DNA of 64,000 nucleotides, taken from assembly GCA_963678675.1 (NCBI GenBank), contig OY783199.1, positions 5,773,501 through 5,837,500 on the forward strand, read 5' to 3'. The translations under genes were made by a program, and so were the position numbers. Under the pieces are notes generated by a model. The model made no database searches. It was not told the DNA's origin and saw only the letters and a list, made by a program, of their open reading frames with translations. The stretch comes from Xiphydria camelus (taxonomy: Eukaryota > Arthropoda > Insecta > Hymenoptera > Xiphydriidae). Of this stretch, positions 27,501 through 39,500 are shown piece after piece. Position 1 is the stretch's first letter, and every line of letters begins with the position of its first letter.

Positions 27501-30500
27501 AAAAGCCTTATTATACCGGGTTAGTTTTGACAGCGATATGAATCTCGTTCAGTCGTCGCACGTCAAACTTCTCCCGGGGTGGCTCCCGCATTTTATTATA
27601 AAAATTCAGCGATCGTTAGAGCCGCCGTCGATCGAGACGATGCGAGCGCAGTCTGTCGCTTTCCCCTCGCTCGGTTTCTTTTCCATATTATATCCTCCGG
27701 ATTATTCCCACGAATTCCTCGGGTTCTTCGCGAGATGTTCCCACAGGTCCGCGGATGACCGTGGGATAGTTCATCCCTGGGGGCAGAAATCGATCTGGTT
27801 CGGTAATAGGCGATCAGCTTGGCGAAAGAGTTAAATCCTGAACTATTTTTTCTTCTCGCACAGCCCTCTACCAAAACCTTCCCACGGGACGCGCGACGTC
27901 CGACCTCCCGAGAGCGGCGGCTCAACCTCGCTCTCGCGATCGTGAGAATCTTTTCAGCTTCAGGGGAAACGAATTCCCAGCTCGATTAGGAGACTAGACC
28001 AGGAAAGGCGGTTGGTACTCCTTCTTCGTTTTACCCTTCCCGTACTTGGTGGCTTCTCGTCCTTTGTACCTACCTTGTGGACTACATATCATATATCTAT
28101 AGTGCGGTGGTGAAGTAATCGAAGTTTCGCCATTTCCTTCGCCAAACTATACGCCTTTACCGAAGCTGAACGAACTCGGGATTTGGGCAAAGCGATATCA
28201 ATCACGGTTGAAAGTCGAAAGGGTTGAAACTCGGTAGTGGGGCGAGAAACTATCGTATTTTCTCATTTGAAGCATTTATCGTATTTCCAGGTGCAAATTT
28301 AATCGGTGCTACGTATTCGAATTGGTAACTTTAATGAGGAAACTTAGCGATATCTTTTTTATAGAAACCGGTATACAGGTTTCGATGAGAAATCTTTCTA
28401 GACATACCTATTCCTACCGATACTTTTAGTGCGTGCGATCGTGTGACTGAATTCACCTCATGAGATCTTGGATATTCTAGATAATCAGGCGGGAACGATT
28501 CCTCAGCTCGTTCAGAGAGACGATATCGTTCGTCCTTTCTTTTTTTTATTTCTCCTTTAAGCAACCCCGGGAAAGATACGATGCAACCGGTCGACGTTCC
28601 CATGTAAATTATCATGTAAATTACGAACGTTTATTTTCTGTAGGACTCCGCGACGGATTTAAAAACTTCGCTCGTCAAGTCGATAAATTCCGTAGTGAAA
28701 TTACGTATCTACTTACCGCTTTTTAACGCGCGATTAAGACTCGATTATTCGCCGAGGGAGATCCGACATTTTATGAGCATAGTATGTTCGTCAAGCTGGC
28801 GGTACAATATCGTATAGAGACAAATTTGAAATAACAGCAACTAATTAGCAGCAAATGAAATTCTCTTGTATGCTTCATTTCAACTTGATAGACACGAGTA
28901 GAGTCACGCGATGGGTACAGAATCTTAAATTTGTCATTCATCGCTGTTTCATATTGCGTGAATTAATCCCGAAGAGCATATCGAAGCCCCAAATGGAATT
29001 TTAGCCCTAAAACATTATCTGCTTAATCTCAGGAGGTCTTGTATACCACCACAACTTGATAGCACCCTGATATGACGAACACTGAATTCGTCGTCGACTT
29101 CGGCATCTTCTCACGCCTCGGTTGGGGGCTCGAGCCAACAGTCGCGCCGTCAGGGCAGGCCGTCGCGATCGCTGCGCTCGTAACCGTCAAAATCTCATTA
29201 TTTCTTTTTAGTCGCGTGAGAAAACGAATCCTGGGAAAGCCAACGCGTCGCCGTGTCCGGTCCCATCGGCGGCAGCGGCGGTAAAGCCAGCACGTGCCTT
29301 CCCACGATTTTAGAATTTTCGATTTCAACTGTCTCTGACGTGTTGGCTCTAGGCCCAGATTTAACGCATGGGGTTACTCGGAGCATGTCGCGACCACACC
29401 CCCATGGCGGCGTGGGAAATATTTCATTCGAACAGTCTCGAGTAGTGCACTGTGTGGTGCATCACTGTACACTGAGAGAAAAATATAGTGAATTTATACT
29501 AAATCTGCAATTAGTTACTTGGACTAATAATTGACTCGAATGGACTACAGCCCGTCTTCTTCAAATAGCCGTTAATCGTTATAACAAAATTTGTTAGTCG
29601 AATGCAAATTTGGGGAAATACAAATTTAGTTACTTGGACTAATAATTGACTCGAATGGACTACAGCCGGTTTCCTTCAAATAGCCATTTATCGTTATAAA
29701 CAAATTTATTAGTCGGAGCAACTAATTCTGCATTCCCCCACTCGTTAACGCAGATTTAATTGAATATACTACTTTTTCGCTCAGTGTAAGATCAGTAAAG
29801 GTCGAACTGTACAGCAACTTTTAGAAGAATCAATTTTTCGAAAAAAATTAATTATTCCATAGAAAAATACAACCCGGGCAGTAGGTTTAATAGCACCGGC
29901 TAATTATTTAGAACGAACATAAATATCAACGTTAGCCTTATTCTTATCGCGATGTTTATGGATCGAGCGCTTTATATACGCATGTGTATAGTAAACTACC
30001 AAAGTAGCGAGAAAGAAATCGAGTACGAAAATAATCGGGCTCCCGATAACGTGACCTCGTGGTGATCCAGACGATGTCAGAAAGGTTAGGGACTGACTAA
30101 GCCAAGTGTTTAGAAGCATCAGGCGAGTATGGAAAGCCAGCAGCTCGATTAAGCTCGAAGCTGCGAAGGGGAGCAGGTGGAACCCATTATCTGGTTGATC
30201 CACTCGAGGCTACGACTTGATCTGGAAAGCTTGAAAAATGGTTCGAAGTATATATTTCCACATGTGTGTGAAAAATCTTTCGCATCATCTCATCGTTGCC
30301 ACGCGCCTTGGATTAAAAATAATGTCAAAAAATGGACGCAAGAGAAATTTTATCGAGGTTTTCTGGAAAACGAATCATTTTGGAGCACAAGGAGTTTTTT
30401 TTTATTACAAATGTGTGGAAATGGACCCGAAAAAATCCAAGAACGATTCATTCATTGATTACGCCGGCTTTTTGCATCTCGCGGTGCTTCCAAAGACGGC

Positions 30501-33500
30501 AAGATAAACCCTTGGCGAGCGATCGCAGACGCGCAGCACCGCGACGTCCCGAGACGTGCAACTACATCCGCGGCAATTACTCGGTCACCGGGGGACGCAT
30601 TCCCCATGCTGCACGTGACGTACCTACGCCAGCGTTCGAACGTTCGAGTCCCGACGGGACATTCATTGCCTGGGAATCATCAATGTTTCCCATACCCAGC
30701 GCGTCGCATTCCTGTTTCCCACTGCTGGCGGCGATGTGAAGTCAGACGTTCCTAAACGGTCCGTGAGAGTCGTCCGGCGGCTCGTTTTGGTTTGATATCT
30801 CGACGCGCACGCACGCGCGCGAGCGGGGATTTTTAATTGTCGTTAGCGATGCAGTAATTCCGGCGCAGCGAGATGTAAATTAACAGCGCTCTAGGAACAA
30901 CTATTTGACAAGAAAGAAAGGAGAGATCAATTGTTACAGAAGTACAGAAACATCTACGAGCATTAATATTTGAAAATTTGAAAATTATAGCGCGATCTAT
31001 CCAAAAGATAATCATCGAGTGAGTACGTAATTTCACGTCTGTCACGCTCTAATCAATCATTTCGTCGATGAAAGTGTGTTTAACGGTACTAGGAGAACAA
31101 GCCGACCAGAGGTCCTTCCAAACGCGCTGGGTCGATATAACGCGTCGGTGTATTCGCCTGCACTCTATCCTACACTCGTGGGATAAGTACCAAGGCATCC
31201 AACGGAAAAGTCGGAATCGACAACGCGGGGTACCGGGCTCTGCTCGGTTCCGCGAGCAAGGCACGAACAAACGCTTGGGAACGCTGTTCTCAGGCCGTGA
31301 AATGCTAATTCGGGCCGCGCGCCGTTGAGAGAGCGTGAGAATTTTACTAAATCAGAGAACCGAGCACGTGGTGCTCTGACGCATATGCGACGCGATAAGC
31401 GACCGCGAAAACATCAAGGAGTGCTTGCTGCACACGTGGGACAAGTCGGAAACTCTTGTCACGTGCGTGTCGCGATCGAGAGACCACGATGGGAAAAAGA
31501 TTAACTTGGAATTGACTGTATGCAGCTCATATCGATAGCCAATGGTCACGCGCAACTCGAAATGCCGACGGAGAGCGAAGGACCAGCCGTTGATGTAAAA
31601 AAATTAGCACGCACACATACGACGAAATCCCACTCGATCGGTCAGACCACACGTGGCCCGTCGAGGATTAGGCCGGGTTCCATCCTCGTACACCTCCTCG
31701 TCTCCTGATCCAATTTAACCGAATGCGCCACTTGTCTAAGCGACCGGTCGCAGCCTTAACCCACTTTCGGGCGACCACCTCTCGCGGTGAGATACTCTCC
31801 TGGCAGTTTACTTATTAATTTAGATTATGTCGTGTAAGAGCTAATTGCTTCAAAAGGGACCCTCGTTTGGCTTCGCACCTTGGACGAACACCTGCCTCTA
31901 GGCAACGCTCGAATACCTATACGCTTCACCAGCTGCAGAAAGTGGAGCGTTGCGTGTGTTAGTGGTGTTATTCCCGAGGGATTGATGACCATTTCGGGGA
32001 TCTGCGATGGTCGAGGAAAGTGAGTGCTTTTCTCTTATACTCTGCAGACAAATTGTAAAAAAAATCTCTATTGGCTCTCCTTCTTAATGGGAGGAACAAT
32101 CACGATTGTTGGTCTGGAACTTGATGATTTTCTAAAATGACGTTTTACGAGCCCGTCATGAGGAGAGAAAAGTCGAAGAATAACTCTACTCAAGGCTAAG
32201 CTTTCTCATGGAATATGCGAAGAAAATCGAAGACTCCTCGTAACTCTGTTTCGTTCGGTATAGCGGTAAGCTTGATCGGCAAGAACCTGATCTTCGTGTT
32301 TTCAAGTGCCGTACAATCATCGTAAATCAATATTTGACGCCGGCAAAGCATTATTAATATTCCAACGTCTGCTGGCGAACGTCTTCCCGCCGATGTAGAT
32401 TCCGCTCGATGGTTCTTATCAAAGGGGTATAGCTAGATATACTCGAACCCAAAATTCTTCCACATTTGGGTCATCAGCCACCACCGGCGGCACACGGCTT
32501 TGCTCGAGCGACGACCACCCCAGCCGCGCTCCTGCTCTCCTAGTAAAGTGATACAGTTTATTGGACTTCTTCAGATCGGAATGTGGCGTCAATGACACTT
32601 GACTCGAAGAAGTACCGACGAAGGATCGACCGAAGTGGCCGAGGGCGGAAGTGACTTCTTTCCCTCCGCCGAGGCGCTAATGAAAAGTCTCGGTCCCTCT
32701 TTCTCGCTCGCATGCGCAGTGCATATGCTCGCACGCGACCGGCACGCGCCTCCTTCGCGGTAGACCGAACGCCAGGAATTGGGAACGAGATCTTACCAAC
32801 TACATTTTTATACCACGCTGTTAGACTGACTATGCTCGACTAGCAAGTGCCAGTGGAGGATTTCGGCGAGTCGTGACCCGGGACGAACAAGGACATCGGG
32901 GGAGTGCGGTCACTTTCTTACTGAGGAATGAAATTTGGAAATCCACTCTCGCGGACGGTGATAAAGGGACTAGCCGCAAAACTCGGCGCAATGACTATCG
33001 AAGGCTGAGTCGCAAAACTGTCAAAGAGGAACGTTCCACGTTCTCGATTCCTTTCCAAAGACCGAAAAAGACCTTGAATAGTGAAATCGAAGAGACGCTC
33101 TACGTCTAGCCGAAAGTGTCAACGTTCATCATATAGTTTATTTCCTCGCGTTTCCTTTTTTCGATGGTACATTTTCTGTACAAAAGCCTCGCGCCTTTCT
33201 CTCGCGAAGGGGAGGGGAGCGTACCAGCTACATTTTTATACGTCTCTGCTGATGTGATGCCCAACTCCCGATCGCCAGGTTGGAATTGTCGGAAATGCGT
33301 CGGGAATGTGGTGTCTTCTAGCCGCGGACAGTTTTATGGAGAACGGCAGGTGCGTACGGCACAGCCAGTAGTAGTGATAACCTACCACACGTGCCAGCCT
33401 TAGAACGCGGGAGGATCTCGCGGCTAAAGGAGCCATCGAAGAATTTCGTTCTCGTCCGTTCATATTTTCCTGTTAGCGAGCACAGCGATTCGAGACTATC

Positions 33501-36500
33501 GGTCGTTTCGGCACTACGGACTCTCTCTCAACGATACACCGACGTTATCGAACCAAACTAATCGATGGTCGACCCCCGTTCAACGCGTATGTAATGTATC
33601 TATACTCCATATTTTCGTACTATATGTCTACGACGATAGTCCATTCGCACACGAGTCGACGAACGCTCGAGAGGGAACGATTCGGACCACTGGTCTCCGT
33701 GGGCGTAATCGGTTTCCGCCGGCCAAACCGTGAAATGATTCTCTTCGAGAAAGCGAAGCGATAGTGGGGATGACAAAAATGAAAACGGAGCCTAAAACCT
33801 CGATGGAAGAGAGAGCGCTTCCTACTATTTTCTTCTGACAGCCTGGTAGGCCTGTCAGCTAGACCCATTTTTTCTCGGAGCCGCCTAAAATTATCGTCCG
33901 GACGCAGCAACAATGGCCGGCTTCCCTCACCACGCGATAGGAACCTGTTTGGCCTGTTACTTCCCTATTACCGGGTGGTATTTAACCTCGCCCGTGGCGG
34001 CGTGGGTGTAGGCGTTGTCGCGTTCATCCAACCAGCTCGACGACTAATGCACATCCGGTCTCGACAGATTGCTGCCGATCCTAGTCGCCTAGTAGAAAAA
34101 TAGCCGCATTATCGATTTTTTCTAATCAAGATCTTCGGGGGCCCTACGGAGGCTCACCTCCGGAGCAACCATGCTGGCCTGGTTGATGTCTCCGATTGAT
34201 TTACATATCTGGAACGTCGAAACGTCCTCGGTAGAGATCGGTAAAGTGTCGATTTGCGAGAAGACTAGAAATGCGGGCAGGTCGGAAGCGACCCTTCGCT
34301 GAGATCGGTTCCTGGACAGGTGTAAAGTTGAATGTAGCCTGGTACAAATGTGTTACCAATTATAACACCTATGCTGAAGGCTCCGATCTGATAGTGTCAG
34401 TGACTGTCATTGTAAGGAACTTCTGACATACTAGACGCGATCGGTATAAATAGCTTCGAATTGGCACTATTCGACTTAAATACTTACTCTGACTTGAGTA
34501 CTGAAAGGTTTTATTCTTCTGGAAGTGATATCGATAGGTTTTATTCGACATACTCGTACAATTGTGGAGGCTAGGTTCGTCGAGAATAGATTTCGACCAT
34601 CGTTCGAAAGTTACACTGGTCGTCGCCACACGAGTCACTCACTCAACGCCTTTTCGTCCATAGACCTCGTAACATTTTTTGAAGAGGGCAACGACCGCTA
34701 TCACGAAGATTGTGCAACGTGCACGAAGGGCCGGCCAGTCCCTAAACTCCTCCGTGGAGTGCATGCTTGCCTGGTGTCAAAACCAACCAAATTTAGGCCC
34801 TACAAAGGTACACGGTGCCCTCTTCTGGAAGTTAATGTTGCAGAGAAGGAACAACGCTTATCAGACACTCCCTAATTTTTTATGATATCAGACTAGTGCA
34901 TGCGACATCAGGAAATAGTTTGGTACGTGAATCCGTTTACCTTAAACTGAGCGATGTTCAGCTAGTTTATAAATTCTCGCTAACATTTCAATCGAAACCT
35001 TCGAGTTTCTAGTGCTATAAACTGACCACTGGTCATTTTAGGCAAGGTGAAGTAAAAGCGAACGCCTCATGCTCGCCTAATCACCGGTCAAACGAAAACG
35101 TCAATCGAACAAAAAAAAGACCAGACGAAGAATAGACTATTCCTGAATCCATCTCGCCGAGCGCTCGGAATCTATAATCTGCAACAATTCTTCACTTAAA
35201 GAATAAGCTCGTACTATTTATTTTTGCAATACTTTCAACGAAGCCACCCGACACGTCGGCAATGAAACCATTTCCCTTACAGGCTACCAGCTAACGGTCT
35301 TCAACAGCCAATCGACGATACAGCTGGGAGGTCGATGGAATCGCAACAAGGGAAAAGTGGAAAGGCCATATTTGGGAGTGATCGCTGGAGTAGTGGTCAA
35401 TGGAATACGAATCCTAGAATTGACCGCTGCCAAGGATCCCAGAATTACCGAACGAGGTGACGTTCAGCTTTTACCGATTGGAAGCCTGCTGGACAGAGCA
35501 GCTCCCCTGCAGAGGATGCAACAGGTTAGTAGACCGAAACTAATGAAAGAAAACACTACGAAACTTTGCGAATAAATACTTCGATACCGAATTTGGGCAA
35601 TTATCTCATCCCAGACGCCCGCCTCCGGACTTCCGGGTGTAATGGATGACCTCATCTTTTCCGGAGCCGGAAGTGGTTGCGCCGGAGATGACGAGGATGA
35701 AGACTGCACGCCGGTCATCGAGTCAGGCTCTGGTAAGTCTCGATAACATTTTGAAAAATGTACACCGTTTTTTCTGCTGTTTTCCTTGTATACGGAGGAA
35801 TTTTATTGAGAAGCAATGCGAAGATTATTGCGTATTGATGAAATACGCCATGAAGATTCCAATCGATGGCAGACCTTCAACGTGAAGGAAAACCTTGAGC
35901 TGCAAATTGAATTTCAGGTTTAGCTTACTGTCTACCGTTCACCTTAGTCGTGTGTATGATTCGTAAACGTATTATTTTAACCCTCCATTGGTCGCGTTGT
36001 TAGATTTTGCCTAATATAACACGCAATCTCTTATGTACTGAAATTAACGCGACCAATGAAGGGTTAAAAATCATACAGTTGAGGAGCAGCCTTTCTAAGT
36101 GCAGTTTGTCCATTCGCAGTTTGTCCTATAACCGCTAATAGTTTGTCCACGACTGAGGGATACAATGTAGTTTGTTTGTCTAGGACATTTTAAAACGTTT
36201 ATATAAATGACGATCCGGCGGGGAAAGTGGTATAAGTCTGAAATTGTGAAAATAAGATGTGTGTATTTTAAGCTTCTCCTGGCTTAGTTTAACATTCGTA
36301 AAAAGCGATATAAGTTACCCAGGTAAAGTCTATTAACTTATATCGCTTTTTCCGAATGCTAAACTAAGCCAGGAGAAGCTAAAAATACACATATCTCTCA
36401 TTATCACAATTTCAGACTTATACCACTTTCCCCGCCGGACCGCCAAATGTAAAGAGATGCATGTAGGTTGTCCATACAAACACAACTTGTAAAGGAATTT

Positions 36501-39500
36501 GAAAATATTCGTATGTTGGCGCAAATCGGAAAAATGGACAAACTGCACTTAGAAAGTCTGCTCCTCAGTTATAATACGAGACCATGCGTAGACCAGCAGA
36601 ATCGAATGTTGATAATGCTACATACTCCCAGATAGCAAAGTGGCGCCACCGTGACTGCACACTGCTTTCACGCGGTGTATTCGAGTGCATGCACTGGGGT
36701 GTCCATCTGTCTGTGCACCGTGAAGCCACGCTGCAGTCACGCAGTGTGAGCACCGAGTGGAAGCACTGTGGCATAACAGGGTGACTCCACAGTGCTTGTA
36801 CTGTGAGATGATGGTGTAGACCCAGTGGCTTCGCTGTGAAGTTATCATATGGACTACAGGGATGTATTCTAATAAAATATTTATATTAAAAAACAACATT
36901 TCTTTTACTATTCCATTTATTAAATGAACATATTGTAGCTGGAGATCCCAATATTAACATATCAAAATGTATTATCCGTCAATTCCCGGTAAAATTTATA
37001 ATTAATTAAAAACTCGAAGTTTTGGCCCTAAGCCACTTTATAGTATAGTCTTATTAGATATTCGCGAAACAATTTATTAGTGTCAGGATAAAACCGGTAC
37101 CAATCGATAGGAAAAAATCTCCTGAATGACATATAGAAATGGGTAATCTTCAAATTGACGAGAAATAATGTAATTAATTAAAAACTACCTGTCAAAATCA
37201 CATGCCAACAAATCGCGAAGCTATATTTTTTCTGTAACCAATTTCATAAATAAAAATATCCCAATGTAGAGGAGAAAATTCTTTACAAATTTCAAGTCGG
37301 AACTTATAGTCTACGATGCACCGTTTTTGTGTAATAAATTATTATACATATCGATACCTTACTTTGAAAACCTCGTAAGTGCACTTTTGGACAAAAATGC
37401 CATTTATAGCTTACTGCGTTAAGATTTAAAATCTGACCACACAGTAAGCTATAAATGGCATTTTTGTCAAAAATTGCACTTACGAGGTTTTCAAAGTAAG
37501 GTAATTCAAATTGGCTTAAATCGATCAGCTGATCGTTACGCGACGCTCCTTTATTACGCGTGCAACTAACGGAGGAAAGCGCGTTCCGCAATCTATTCAA
37601 ATTTATACTCTTTTTCCTGGGCATCCTAGATTTACTCGATCAAAAAAATGAAGCTACCAATTTGTAGCGGGGAAAATTTACTATGAAATTGATGCAAGAA
37701 CCTACTTGACAAAATGCACGGTTAATTTATAATAATTTTTTGAAAGTCCCGGTGTATGAAAGTACAATAAGCTGCGCATGGCGCGTTTTACGTGGTCGCC
37801 ATGAGAACAGCTGATTGCTTGGCGAAATATGCTCAGGGGTGCTATTCTTGACGCGTGGGAAATGCTTTTCGTGGACGAAATATTTTTCGTTAACGGACGT
37901 AAAATTTCGTCGATCACTTTCGTTAACGATTCGAATATCCCTTCCAAGATAGATCTCGTCAACGAAATTAATTTTCTCACACGAAAAATGTGTTTACATC
38001 CCTTAGCGACGTCTTCTTTTTAGAATCTCGTTTAATCACTTAGCAACGACCCGTCGCATCGGCCCACCACCTCGTCATGCAACTCACCGGCATACAAATA
38101 CCAAACAACATTCGTTGACGAAAACAGCGAGAACGACGAATGACAATTTCGTCAACGAAAAAAGTAATTTCGTTAACGAAGGAGTTTCGTATGGGAAAAA
38201 ATTCCGTGTACAAAATTTCTCAAACGAAATAATAATTCCGTTCACGAAATCGTTTCTAACGTGTCGAGAATTGCCCCGCAGGGGCAATTGCGTTTTGGTT
38301 GAGAAATTTTGTACGCGAAATTTTTTCCCATACGCGCGAAACTCCTTTGTTAACGAAATTACTTTTTTCGTTGACGAAAGTGTCATTCGTCGTTCTCGCT
38401 GTTTTCGTCAACGAATGGGTTTGGTATTTGTCCGGGGCGGTGGGCCGATGCGACGGGTCGTTGCTAAGTGATTAAACGAGATTCTAAAAAGAAGACGTCG
38501 CTAAGGGATGTAAACACATTTTTCGTGTGAGAAAATTAATTTCATTGACGAGATCTATCTTGGAAGGAATTTTCGAATCGTTAACGAAAGTGATCGACGA
38601 AACTTTAAATCCGTTAACGAAAAATATCTCGTCCACGAAAAGCATTTCCCACGCGTCGAGAATAGCTCCCCTGAAATTACTTTCGTACACCGTGTTCATT
38701 TCCCGCATGTCTCCCTTGAGCTTCTCCATCACCACGAATATCCTCTCCGGCGTCTCGAACATCCTCTCGAGATTGACGACTCCGCTGTGGGAGAGATTCT
38801 GCAGGATGGCTACTTCGTTCTTGAGCTGGGCCTTTTGCTCGGTGGGAAAACGCAGCTTGTCGATCACCTTTATCGCCATCGCGCGGCCGGTCTTGCGATG
38901 AACTCCGCCGTAGATGATACCAAATTAACCCGAGCCAAGAACTTCGTCCGGGAAGATGTGATAGAGCTGTGACATGTCGGTTACGCGTTCCTCTGGCTCG
39001 GTTGTCGACTGCTCCTACCGACCTGTGGAAAACGACGCGTGTTTTTCGGTATAGCGTCGGTACGCGTTCGCGCGCACACTCGCGAGCTCTGAACGTACTT
39101 GCCGATCCGGAGGTGACGGGCATCAATGCCTGCCTGATATTCGTTTTCCAGGTCCTCGCCAAGTGAGCGCCAACGCCACTTTCCGGCGGTGGAAGCTGAC
39201 CACTAGCACCTCCGTAGAGGGGATCTTCGCCGACGTAGTAATCGACGTTGGCCGTTCTCAATTCGAAACAATGCATCGTGCCTGGAAGGAGAGAACGCGC
39301 GCGTTGTACATCGACTAAACGCGCACAGACAATTTCTAACGATATACATATGTACTCACGAGAATGTTGTTCCCTGGTGGCGGCGACGACTAGAATTTCA
39401 GCCAACGGAATCTCTTTGAAGTACTTGGAACTGCTGTCGCTTTGGAACAGAATTATGGCCTTTGTGTCCAATCGCCAGTAGTGTCTCTTCCTCTGAAAAC

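Larger units (their letters stand above)
8502..35282 (+). other. Nrx-1: Giant neurexin intron (26.8 kb) at the splice-site-4 position
   Basis: Interrupts LNS6 in phase 1, with donor GTGAGA at 8502 and acceptor AG at 35281-35282. I found no convincing coding exon, tRNA or transposase gene in it. Content: simple repeats (9244-9280, 15283-15298), CACTGAG-family elements (10918-11140, 19726-20025, 29470-29786), dispersed repeats (15560-16080 with 24300-24620; 22611-22679 with 23298-23365), a TTAA-flanked MITE (21518-21606), a hairpin (13116-13141) and GC/CpG-rich blocks at about 18870-19560, 20130-21300 and 26360-27300. The GC-rich blocks create many short ORFs that I judge spurious. Confidence 0.8.

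Noticed and set aside
30230..30510. Overlapping ORFs in all plus frames
   Set aside because: Three frames open over the same stretch with unrelated products; no frame is favoured.
8502..35282. Search for a gene nested in the large neurexin intron
   Set aside because: No series of phase-compatible exons or known domain could be read on either strand. I could not exhaustively translate 27 kb by eye, so a short cassette exon is not excluded.
37702..38879. Paired ORFs of similar sequence on opposite strands ([16 protein letters not shown]... type)
   Set aside because: They are the two arms of the foldback read in the same relative frame, not two genes; the similarity is a consequence of the inverted repeat.
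38677..39471. 264-codon open frame on the minus strand
   Set aside because: Runs through the PKD pseudogene introns and then out of frame through its kinase block. Only the [17 protein letters not shown] part is in the gene's frame.
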